From assembly GCA_964451785.1 (NCBI GenBank), contig CAYVJG010000032.1, positions 1 through 34,790 of the forward strand: a DNA stretch of 34,790 nucleotides. The letters run 5' to 3'. The position numbers were made by a program, and so were the translations under genes. This document shows, in pieces, positions 24,759-31,776 of the stretch. Each line of letters starts with the position of its first letter. The stretch's first letter is position 1. Source of the stretch: JAJYSO01 sp964451785. Its GTDB lineage: Bacteria; Bacteroidota; Bacteroidia; Flavobacteriales; Flavobacteriaceae. The notes under the pieces are model-generated. The model was not told the DNA's origin. It saw only the letters and a program-made list of their open reading frames with translations, and made no database searches.

Positions 24759-26012
24759 ATGCAAACAGAAAAAGTAAGTCTTTGGAAAAGTTATTCCAGT
24801 CTCATTTTATTAATGACCGGAATCAGCGTAGGAAGCATTATTGGAGTATTTTTTCCTGGTGTTGTCGATTACCTCAAGCCCATTGGAGATATCTTTTTAA
24901 ATTTATTATTTATCACAGTTATCCCATTAGTCTTTTTTGCGGTAGTGACTTCAATAGCAAATATTGAACAACAAGGGAAGCTAGGGCGTATTTTATTTGT
25001 CATGGCGATTACCTTTTTAAGTTTTATTGTCATTGCAGCGCTTTATACAATAGGTGTTTTTTACCTCTTCCCTATTGAGTCGCCGGGATTTGACTTGGCC
25101 GCCCAACTACCACTACACATGGAAAGCTCTACAACTTGGGGCGAAAAGATAGTTGAATTTTTCACGGTTGGCGAATTTTATCAGCTCCTCTCACGTGAAA
25201 ATATGCTACCGATGTTAGTGTTTTCCTTACTACTCGGTTTAGCTATTCGCAGAGTTCCTCAAGAAAAAATTGGTGTTTTCAAGCAATTTTTAAACGGCGG
25301 AAACGAAGCTATGATTGCCCTGCTCAACTATATCATGAAGATAGCTCCCATAGGTCTAGGTGCTTATATTGCTTATCAAGTAGGCTCCATAGGGCCACAG
25401 TTATTCGGATTCTACGCTAAACCACTAGGTGTTTACTACTTTGGCGGGTTGTTTTATTTCTTTGTTTTTTACTCACTTTATGCCTTTGTAGCTGGAGGAA
25501 TTAGCGGCACGCGTCGTTATTGGAAAAACAATGTTTTGCCCACTTTTACAGCCGTTAGCACTTGTAGCACCTTAGCCACTATGCCGGTTAATATTGAAGC
25601 CGCTCGCAAAATGGGCGTTCCTGATTTAATAGCTAGCGTTGTGGTCAGCATTAGCTCGGCTTTACATAAAAACGGATCAGCCATTTCGTCTATTGTCAAG
25701 ATATATGTGGTTTTTCAATTGATGGGATGGGATTTCTTTACGCCCTCAGCTTTACTCACGGCCATCGGAATTACAATTTTTGTCAGTATGGTTGAAGGCG
25801 GTATTCCCAGCGGAGGTTACATTGGAGAGATGCTAATGATTTCAGCGTATAACTTACCACAAGAAGCTATTCCTGCTGTGATGATCATAGGTACTTTAAT
25901 CGATCCGCTTGGCACTATTCTCAATGCCACCGGCAGTACAGTTGCCGCTATGGTTGTAGCGCGTTTTGTGCCTGATCACTCACAAAAGATAAGCTCTCCA
26001 AAAGAAGCCTAA
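24759..26012 (+). CDS. Dicarboxylate/amino acid:cation symporter (DAACS family), 417 aa
   Basis: The length and about eight membrane spans plus two re-entrant loops fit the sodium/proton-coupled glutamate-aspartate-dicarboxylate carriers. Seen motifs are the serine-rich loop (AVSTCSTLATMPVN), the second hairpin region VSISSALHKNGSAISS and the C-terminal binding region LIDPLGTILNATGST. The role is sodium- or proton-driven uptake of an acidic substrate across the inner membrane; which substrate cannot be told. It is a single-gene unit with its own -7 box and terminator. Confidence 0.93.
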   Translation: MQTEKVSLWKSYSSLILLMTGISVGSIIGVFFPGVVDYLKPIGDIFLNLLFITVIPLVFFAVVTSIANIEQQGKLGRILFVMAITFLSFIVIAALYTIGVFYLFPIESPGFDLAAQLPLHMESSTTWGEKIVEFFTVGEFYQLLSRENMLPMLVFSLLLGLAIRRVPQEKIGVFKQFLNGGNEAMIALLNYIMKIAPIGLGAYIAYQVGSIGPQLFGFYAKPLGVYYFGGLFYFFVFYSLYAFVAGGISGTRRYWKNNVLPTFTAVSTCSTLATMPVNIEAARKMGVPDLIASVVVSISSALHKNGSAISSIVKIYVVFQLMGWDFFTPSALLTAIGITIFVSMVEGGIPSGGYIGEMLMISAYNLPQEAIPAVMIIGTLIDPLGTILNATGSTVAAMVVARFVPDHSQKISSPKEA

Positions 26013-26047
26013 TTGGTTTTCAAAAAATACCACTACCATTTATTTTT

Positions 26048-26090
26048 AAAAGCCATCGCCAAATGAATCCTATTTAGCGATGGCTTTTTT
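26048..26090 (+). terminator. Rho-independent terminator of the symporter gene
   Basis: AAAAGCCATCGC (26048-26059) pairs with GCGATGGCTTTT (26077-26088), with AAAT/ATTT inside the loop and a T-run after. The A-run before it could let it work in both directions. Confidence 0.85.
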
Positions 26091-26148
26091 AGGAGATAAA
26101 CACGCCTTTGCTACAGTAGTTCCTTCTATAGAATAACACAAAACCAAT

Positions 26149-26370
26149 TCTGTCCTAAATGCTTATGTTGTTCATTTTTTCCATTGATGAAAAAACGAAC
26201 CAAAAAAATCTAGGCTGACGAAACTTTATCTAAATTTATCGTTCAATACCTAAATTTTAGGAACTCGCTACTGAAATTCAGCTCAATATAAAAAATACAT
26301 CCAGCTCGAACAGCCTAAAATTTTACGGTATTTTCACTTCAAATTTTACGATAAATTTTCGATAGGCCAA
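26149..26370. repeat. Long imperfect palindromic intergenic repeat, copy 2
   Basis: This is the partner of 4081-4350, in the same orientation. The best-matching part starts at 26217 (ACGAAACTTTATCTAAATTT) and ends at 26365 (TTTTCGATAGGCC). The stretch 26371-26480 keeps weaker likeness to 4351-4460 (AACCCCT, then CGAAAAACGTTTTGGACATT against AACGTTTAGGGCGCTATT). The whole gap 26091-26565 has no ORF. Confidence 0.7.
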
Positions 26371-26565
26371 AAGAAGAAAAACCTTTAAAAACAACCCCTT
26401 CAATACTAAAATCGCTCAAGAACAAAGTATACAAAGGTTTTGCAGAGATTCCCGAAAAACGTTTTGGACATTATTAGCATAAAACTAGCTTTATAGTGCT
26501 CATTCGTCAAGAATAGAAGTACTTTTTCACTACATTGCCAGCTATTATTTAAAATTCGATTAACG

Positions 26566-27507
26566 ATGAAAAACTACTGTTTAAATTTTGTCTTATTCAT
26601 TTGCTTGTCTTTTCCTACACAAGCGCAACAGGTTTCTATAGAAAATTTACAAGAGACCATTCACTATTTAGCCTCTGATAAGATGCAAGGTCGACAAACC
26701 GGCAGTCGTCAACTCAAAAAGGCAGGTAAATACATCATCAAACAATTTAATGCATACGGTTTAGAACCCAAAGGCACAAAGCGCTATCGTCAACCTTTTA
26801 CAGCTAAAGTAACGCGCGTAAAGGTTAAAGACAGTATTCGTAAAGCCGAAAACATTATTGGATTTTTAGACAATGGAGCACAAAAGACCATCGTTATCGG
26901 TGCGCATTACGATCACATTGGTCACGGCGAATTGGGCAACTCTCACGACACTGAAGACAACATCGGCAAAATACACAACGGTGCCGATGACAATGCTTCA
27001 GGTGTTTCTGGCTTACTCGCCTTAGCAAAACACTATTCACAAAATGGAATTACAGAAAATTACAACATTTTGTTTATCGCTTTTAGTGCTGAAGAATTAG
27101 GCTTGTTGGGTTCTGAATATTTTGTCAGTCACCCTACTATTTCACTTGACAAGGTATTGTGGATGCTTAACATGGATATGATTGGCCGCTATAATCCTGA
27201 CAATGGTGTGGCTGTTATCGGTTATGGAACGAGTCCGGCTTTTAAAACAATATTTGAAGACATTACAGCTGATGTCAAGTTTAACTTGAGTAAAGACGGA
27301 CGTGGCGGATCTGATCAAACGTCGTTTTACGACAAAGATATTCCGGTCCTGTTCTTTCACACTGGTGGCCACCCCGATTACCACAAGCACGGTGATGATC
27401 CTGATAAAATCAATTATACAGCCTTAAAAGATATTATCGAATTAGAAATTAAAGTGATAGACAATTCTATGAAGGTTAGCAAAATGCCTTTTGTGTGGAC
27501 TAATTAG
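26566..27507 (+). CDS. Secreted M28-family zinc metallopeptidase, 313 aa
   Basis: A signal peptide ends near residue 21 (TQAQQ). The di-zinc M28 site is complete as far as can be seen: HYDHIG (H114, D116), GADDNASG (D141/D142), SAEELG (E176/E177), NMDMIGR and a late His in FFHTGGHPDYH. The fold is the aminopeptidase type, so it probably trims N-terminal residues from peptides in the periplasm or outside. It has no T9SS tail and no membrane anchor. The gene stands alone; its stop codon abuts the MITE-like element at 27510. Confidence 0.93.
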   Translation: MKNYCLNFVLFICLSFPTQAQQVSIENLQETIHYLASDKMQGRQTGSRQLKKAGKYIIKQFNAYGLEPKGTKRYRQPFTAKVTRVKVKDSIRKAENIIGFLDNGAQKTIVIGAHYDHIGHGELGNSHDTEDNIGKIHNGADDNASGVSGLLALAKHYSQNGITENYNILFIAFSAEELGLLGSEYFVSHPTISLDKVLWMLNMDMIGRYNPDNGVAVIGYGTSPAFKTIFEDITADVKFNLSKDGRGGSDQTSFYDKDIPVLFFHTGGHPDYHKHGDDPDKINYTALKDIIELEIKVIDNSMKVSKMPFVWTN

Positions 27508-27509
27508 CA

Positions 27510-27677
27510 TTTATACGGAAGTGACATTCAAAATGGACCAATCTTCCTGTTAAAATTACAAATCTCTGCGTTATAAATGCTCGTCATAGCTATGGCTATG
27601 CCTGTGCTTTTTGCCTTGACCTTTGAAATTTTAACGACAAAATATTTAGTCTATTTTAAAAATCATTTCCGTATTAA
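27510..27677. mobile_element. MITE-like element 2
   Basis: The outer ends are imperfect inverted repeats of about 34 bases: TTTATACGGAAGTGA at 27510 against the reverse complement of TCATTTCCGTATTAA ending at 27677. A second inverted pair sits inside (GTTAAAATTACAAA at 27549-27562 with TTTGAAATTTTAAC at 27622-27635, 13 of 14), and CATAGCTATG is a perfect 10-base palindrome in the centre. It has no credible coding content, although frames stay open across it. Confidence 0.6.
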
Positions 27678-27722
27678 ACAAAAATTTGAGTTCTTTTTCT
27701 CAATAGAATCAACTAAAAATAG

Positions 27723-27757
27723 AAAACTCCTTCAAATAGCGCTTGAAGGAGTTTTTT
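27723..27757. terminator. Bidirectional terminator between convergent genes
   Basis: AAAACTCCTTCAA (27723-27735) pairs perfectly with TTGAAGGAGTTTT (27743-27755), flanked by A's and T's on the two sides. It serves both the M28 gene (plus) and the lipoprotein gene ending at 27777 (minus). Confidence 0.88.
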
Positions 27758-27776
27758 ATTGGTGTTTAAAACACGA

Positions 27777-28328
27777 CTATTGCCCGCCAAAAGGATTACA
27801 TTCATAAGCAGAACCATCGGCGTTGACCACAGTTGTTTTTTGTGAGTTATCAATAACTTCTGTTTTAGTCAATACAAAATCAGCAGTTGTTCCATTAGCT
27901 AATTCAGCTGAAAAGGTCATTTCCCAAGTGTCATCTATAGCTTCAACTTTTACATTTGTTGGCGCAATACCAAAATTATAAGGCGGCATCGCTTGATTAA
28001 GTTGTGTAATGGTAAAATCGGTAATATCACCAGACCATTCCCAGTAATCAGGATTACTCATTTCAGAAAACGGAAGCCCTGCTACCAAGGCGACTTTCAC
28101 TGAATTATCAGCATTAAATTCATATCCAGAAACATAGCTTATCATACAAGCATCAGGAGCAGGAAAACCACCATCAACAAAATTGGTAATTTTTACCGTA
28201 TCGATTTGCCAATTACCTACAAGTTCTGCTTGAGCGGGTTCTGGCACAGGAGTGTTATCATCATCAGAGCATGACACACTAAAAGCGGCTACTAAAATAG
28301 CGCAAAATAAGATTATGGATTTCTTCAT
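27777..28328 (-). CDS. Lipocalin-like lipoprotein, 183 aa
   Basis: The signal ends in the lipobox SVSC, followed by SDDD, an acidic stretch of the kind that sends Bacteroidetes lipoproteins to the surface. After a Pro/Glu linker, LVGNWQIDTVKI opens a lipocalin-like domain typical of Bacteroidetes lipoproteins of about 150-180 residues. Its job is not known; such domains bind small hydrophobic molecules. Single gene with a perfect -7 box (28387-28394), a leader hairpin (28343-28372) and a bidirectional terminator. Confidence 0.85.
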   Translation of the reverse strand: MKKSIILFCAILVAAFSVSCSDDDNTPVPEPAQAELVGNWQIDTVKITNFVDGGFPAPDACMISYVSGYEFNADNSVKVALVAGLPFSEMSNPDYWEWSGDITDFTITQLNQAMPPYNFGIAPTNVKVEAIDDTWEMTFSAELANGTTADFVLTKTEVIDNSQKTTVVNADGSAYECNPFGGQ

Positions 28329-28342
28329 AACATAATGATTTT

Positions 28343-28372
28343 AAAGGGATAAGATATCACACTCATCCCTTT
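28343..28372. promoter_or_regulatory. Leader hairpin upstream of the lipoprotein gene
   Basis: AAAGGGAT (28343-28350) pairs with ATCCCTTT (28365-28372), with a 14-base loop. It lies in the expected 5' leader of the minus-strand gene. On the plus strand a T-run follows, so it could also stop read-through from the left. Confidence 0.45.
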
Positions 28373-28386
28373 TTTGTAAAACATTG

Positions 28387-28394
28387 CAAAGATA
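28387..28394 (-). promoter_or_regulatory. -7 box of the lipocalin-like lipoprotein gene
   Basis: On the minus strand TATCTTTG, a perfect TAnnTTTG box, 59 bases before the ATG at 28328, leaving a leader of about 50 bases that contains the hairpin. Confidence 0.6.
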
Positions 28395-28678
28395 GTCAAT
28401 TTATTAGTCAACGGAGAATTTACCAATAATTTACAGGGCAAACGCACTATAACTATTCAAAAAATAATAATTAAATGCTTGATTTAAGATTGTTTATGTG
28501 TTTTAATTTTCACACATCACACTGTTTATCAATATTTTACACGATTATTTATAAACTCTAAATTAATGACTATTTTTACCCAAATAGAAGATAATAGAAA
28601 AGATTGGGGACGACTTCACCACTTTTCCCGCTCTTGACAAGCTATAAAGATACAAGCCCGACTCTAAGGCAGTAAGGC

Positions 28679-28965
28679 TTACAGCTCTTTTTCAGGGACT
28701 AAGCTGATCTGTTTTACACGCTTTCCGGTCAGGGTATAAAGGCTAAACTCAACCGCTGTAGTTAAACCCTCAACACAAACCTTATCTGTAAGCCGGGGTT
28801 GGGTAAAGTTTTACTGCCAACTTTTCAAAGCCTTCCGTTCCCAACACACATTGTGGCAAATCATCAGTAAAACTATAAGTGATAACACCTGAATTATAAA
28901 TAGTGCACTCCTGGAGGAGAATTCTCAGATGTGTGGTCTTGGAGGTTGGTGCAATTTTGCTGCAT
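28679..28965 (-). pseudogene. Decayed C-terminus of a type IX secretion cargo protein
   Basis: Three minus-strand frames carry consecutive pieces of one protein end. The first reads NCTNLQDHTSENSPPG (about 28958-28905). A frameshift leads to TIYNSGVITYSFTDDLPQ, GTEGFEKLAVKLYPTP. A second frameshift leads to DKVCVEGLTTAVEFSLYTL, TGKRVKQISLVPEKEL, stop at 28679. The 'KLYPxPA' then 'LYTLTGKRV' order is that of the type A sorting domain of T9SS cargo. No upstream part of the gene is left in the 28966-29090 DNA. The remaining gap 28395-28678 shows nothing else I recognise. Confidence 0.7.
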
Positions 28966-29094
28966 ATTTAATTGTTCCTAAAGGTTACAGATGACTAATT
29001 TAAATACAAATTAACAGTTAATCTAGTTTTACATTAAAATATTAAAACAATTAACGGTAACTAGTATAAAATATTATTGATGGGCACACCAACA

Positions 29095-29125
29095 AAAAAG
29101 CCTCTCCAAAATGGAGAGGCTTTTT
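29095..29125. terminator. Terminator after rsmG
   Basis: AAAAAGCCTCTCCA (29095-29108) pairs perfectly with TGGAGAGGCTTTTT (29112-29125) around a three-base loop. It serves the minus-strand rsmG gene ending at 29156. Confidence 0.88.
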
Positions 29126-29155
29126 AAATTTAATTACCAGATGACTAAATCGATA

Positions 29156-29791
29156 TTAGCCTTTAAATTTTTGTGGTAAATGCACCACTGTTTTGGTTTC
29201 AAAAAAAGCTTCGTCAAACACCTCTGCAAGCGGATAAATTGTAGCTGTTTTATACTTAGCGAGTTCTTCAGACAAATCGCCTCCTTTGAGGTATAAAATA
29301 CCATTTTTAAGTTCGTGTTGACTTTTACGAGCAATTTTACCTTTAGTCCAGCGCACAAAAGATTCCATTTGCGCTACGGCTCTACTGACAATAAAATCAT
29401 ACATCCCCGGATGATTAAGTGCTTCAACACGACAATTATAAGTCGTTACATTTTTTAACTCAAGTCCCTCAGCCACTTCATTGACTACTTTAATTTTTTT
29501 ACCAATACTATCGACCAAGTGAAATTCGGTTTCCGGAAATAAAATAGCTAATGGAATGCCCGGAAAACCGCCACCGGTACCGACATCCATAATTTTTGCT
29601 CCCGGATTAAAGGCTTGTATTTTAGCAATCCCTAGTGAGTGCAGCACGTGGCGTAAATAGATTTCGTCAATATCTTTACGCGATACCACATTAATTTTCA
29701 AATTCCAATCCTGATACAAATCATTGAGTTGTTCAAACTGCTGAATTTGCAGTGGGGTCAAATTCGGAAAGTATTTTAAAACCTCTTTCAC
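29156..29791 (-). CDS. rsmG: 16S rRNA (guanine-N7)-methyltransferase RsmG (GidB), 211 aa
   Basis: RsmG methylates N7 of G527 in 16S rRNA with S-adenosylmethionine. The SAM site is clear: MDVGTGGGFPGIPLAI at about residues 68-83. The earlier YLRHVLHSLGIA and the later FIVSRAVA are also family hallmarks, and 211 residues is the normal length. It lies 122 bases after guaB on the same strand with a terminator between, so it probably has its own promoter, though I could not place a clear -7 box. Loss of this enzyme gives low-level streptomycin resistance in other bacteria. Confidence 0.95.
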   Translation of the reverse strand: MKEVLKYFPNLTPLQIQQFEQLNDLYQDWNLKINVVSRKDIDEIYLRHVLHSLGIAKIQAFNPGAKIMDVGTGGGFPGIPLAILFPETEFHLVDSIGKKIKVVNEVAEGLELKNVTTYNCRVEALNHPGMYDFIVSRAVAQMESFVRWTKGKIARKSQHELKNGILYLKGGDLSEELAKYKTATIYPLAEVFDEAFFETKTVVHLPQKFKG

Positions 29792-29854
29792 TTTAAAAAA
29801 ATTATAGCATTAATAAAATAAGGAAATTTATAGTCACCTACGACTTTACAGCAA

Positions 29855-29884
29855 AAATCTGCCGGCTAAATAACCGACAGATTT
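29855..29884 (-). terminator. Terminator after guaB
   Basis: Minus strand: AAATCTG-T-CGG (29884-29874) pairs with CCG-G-CAGATTT (29865-29855), one mismatch in an 11-base stem, with T's after it. It lies 30 bases beyond the guaB stop codon. Confidence 0.75.
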
Positions 29885-29913
29885 GTAACTATAGTGTTTC
29901 TAGAATTATTCAA

Positions 29914-31386
29914 TTATCTAGAATAATTTGGAGCTTCTTTAGTAATAGTCACATCGTGTGGGTGACTTTCTTTAATTCCAGAAGCTGTAATTTTTACAAA
30001 TTGAGCCGTTTCTTGCAAAGTAGGCACATCTTTAGCGCCACAATAACCCATTCCGGCACGAAGTCCGCCAATAAATTGGTGCATACTCTCCACAAGTTCT
30101 CCTTTATAAGGCAAGCGTCCTACAATACCTTCAGGAACTAATTTTTTAATTTCAGCCTCCATATCTTGGAAATAACGGTCTTTTGAGCCTTTTTGCATAG
30201 CTTCAACAGATCCCATTCCACGGTAAGTTTTGTATTTTCTACCTTCGTAAATTACGGTTTCACCTGGGGCTTCTTTAGTACCGGCCAATAATGAGCCTAA
30301 CATCACGGTATCAGCCCCTGCTCCTAAAGCTTTAGGAATATCACCTGTATAGCGAATACCACCATCAGCAATAACGGGAACACCTGTTCCTTTCAAAGCT
30401 TTGGCAACTTCCATAACGGCAGAAAATTGAGGAAATCCTACTCCGGCAACAACACGAGTGGTACAAATTGATCCAGGACCAATACCGACTTTTACAGCGT
30501 CAGCTCCAGCTTCAACTAAATATTTAGCAGCTGCTGCTGTAGCCACATTTCCAACGACAACATCTACTTGCGGAAAGGCTTCTTTAACAGCTTTCAACAC
30601 TCCGATCACTCCTTTAGAATGTCCGTGAGCCGTATCGATAATTAAGGCGTCAACATGCGCCTTGACCAAAGCTTCAGCACGCTCAGTTGCATCAGCAGTA
30701 ACTCCGATGGCTGCTGCCACACGCAAACGACCATATTCGTCTTTATTGGCACGTGGTTTTTGCGTCAATTTTGTAATATCTCTAAAGGTAATTAAGCCTT
30801 TTAACACATTGTCTTGATCAACTACAGGTAGTTTTTCGATTTTGTGTTCTTGTAAGATTGATTCGGCTTCTTTTAGTGAAGTTCCTTCAGCCACAGTCAC
30901 TAAATTTTCAGCAGTCATCACTTCTGAAATAGGGCGCTGGTTATTTTTTTCAAAACGCAAATCGCGATTGGTGACGATACCAATCAATTTTTGACCCGCA
31001 TCAACAACAGGAATTCCACCGATGTGGTTTTCTGCCATCGAATCTTTAGCATCTTGAACGGTAGCTTTTCCTGAAAGGGTAATCGGATCAATGATCATTC
31101 CACTTTCAGCGCGTTTCACTTTACGTACGTGCAACGCTTGTTGCTCAATGGTCATGTTTTTGTGTAACACTCCAATTCCACCTTCGCGTGCAATTGCAAT
31201 AGCCATTCCTGACTCAGTAACCGTATCCATGGCCGCCGATACAATAGGCACGTTGATGGTAATATTTCTAGAAAATTTTGATTCGAGACGGACTTCTCGG
31301 GGGAGTACTTCTGAATAAGCAGGGACGAGCAAGACGTCGTCATAGGTTAAACCTTCTCCCACCATTTTTTGATTATCTGACATCAT
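29914..31386 (-). CDS. guaB: IMP dehydrogenase, 490 aa
   Basis: GuaB oxidises IMP to XMP with NAD+, the committed step of guanine nucleotide synthesis. The active-site loop GPGSICTTR carries the catalytic Cys308. DGGIRYTGDIPKALGAGAD binds the phosphate, and the flap motif appears as YRGMGSVEAM. Two CBS domains are inserted at about residues 95-215 (e.g. GIVTNRDLRF and GLITFRDITK), where ATP/GTP usually act. The length matches bacterial GuaB. Two Met codons open the frame (31386 and 31383); either may serve. A perfect -7 box lies at 31409-31416. Confidence 0.97.
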   Translation of the reverse strand: MMSDNQKMVGEGLTYDDVLLVPAYSEVLPREVRLESKFSRNITINVPIVSAAMDTVTESGMAIAIAREGGIGVLHKNMTIEQQALHVRKVKRAESGMIIDPITLSGKATVQDAKDSMAENHIGGIPVVDAGQKLIGIVTNRDLRFEKNNQRPISEVMTAENLVTVAEGTSLKEAESILQEHKIEKLPVVDQDNVLKGLITFRDITKLTQKPRANKDEYGRLRVAAAIGVTADATERAEALVKAHVDALIIDTAHGHSKGVIGVLKAVKEAFPQVDVVVGNVATAAAAKYLVEAGADAVKVGIGPGSICTTRVVAGVGFPQFSAVMEVAKALKGTGVPVIADGGIRYTGDIPKALGAGADTVMLGSLLAGTKEAPGETVIYEGRKYKTYRGMGSVEAMQKGSKDRYFQDMEAEIKKLVPEGIVGRLPYKGELVESMHQFIGGLRAGMGYCGAKDVPTLQETAQFVKITASGIKESHPHDVTITKEAPNYSR

Positions 31387-31408
31387 GGCAATTAAATTTA
31401 ATTGCGTG

Positions 31409-31416
31409 CAAATTTA
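31409..31416 (-). promoter_or_regulatory. -7 box of guaB
   Basis: On the minus strand TAAATTTG, a perfect TAnnTTTG box, 23 bases before the ATG at 31386. Confidence 0.5.
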
Positions 31417-31578
31417 AGACTTTTTCAGCTAATTTCCACTTTTAATCACTAAGAGTTGAAAATTATTAACTTTTAATGTGTTTTAAATATTATTTTTACA
31501 ACAATCAACATAAATAACCATATTTTTAACAACTTATCGTTTTTCTTTTAGAAGATTTGCTACTTATTTTAGCTATTT

Positions 31579-31772
31579 TGAGATAAGACACTTCTCATCT
31601 TCTCCTCTTTCTTAACTAAAAGACGCACGACCGTGCGTCTCTCATCCCTATTCGCCAATAAATTTGGATTGAAACCTTGATACAGTTCATGAACTGTATC
31701 TATGGAGATGTCTTCAAGACCAATCCATTGATAAACTAGGATTGACCCGTAAAGAAAGTTCATGAACTTTCT
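31579..31772. repeat. Hairpin array after the outer-membrane gene
   Basis: Five palindromes stand in 195 bases: TGAGA/TCTCA (31579-31597), AGACGCACG/CGTGCGTCT (31621-31640), a perfect 22-base palindrome centred at 31689/31690, ATGGA-GTCTTCAAGAC-TCCAT with gaps (31702-31728), and AGAAAGTTCATGAACTTTCT (31753-31772). Two of them share the core AGTTCATGAACT but differ in their outer arms, which still pair. Each follows GGATTG at 13-14 bases, a repeat period of 73. The array follows the stop codon of the minus-strand gene by 4 bases. A frame across it (31569-31823) shows no protein features. The rest of the gap to 31386 holds only the guaB promoter. Confidence 0.65.
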
Positions 31773-31776
31773 CTCT

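Noticed and set aside
27577..27807. Plus-strand 76-codon frame
   Set aside because: It runs through MITE-like element 2, the terminator and the end of the opposite lipoprotein gene.
31579..31772. CRISPR array
   Set aside because: The repeats are palindromes of differing sequence and spacing, without equal repeats and spacers, and no cas genes are present.
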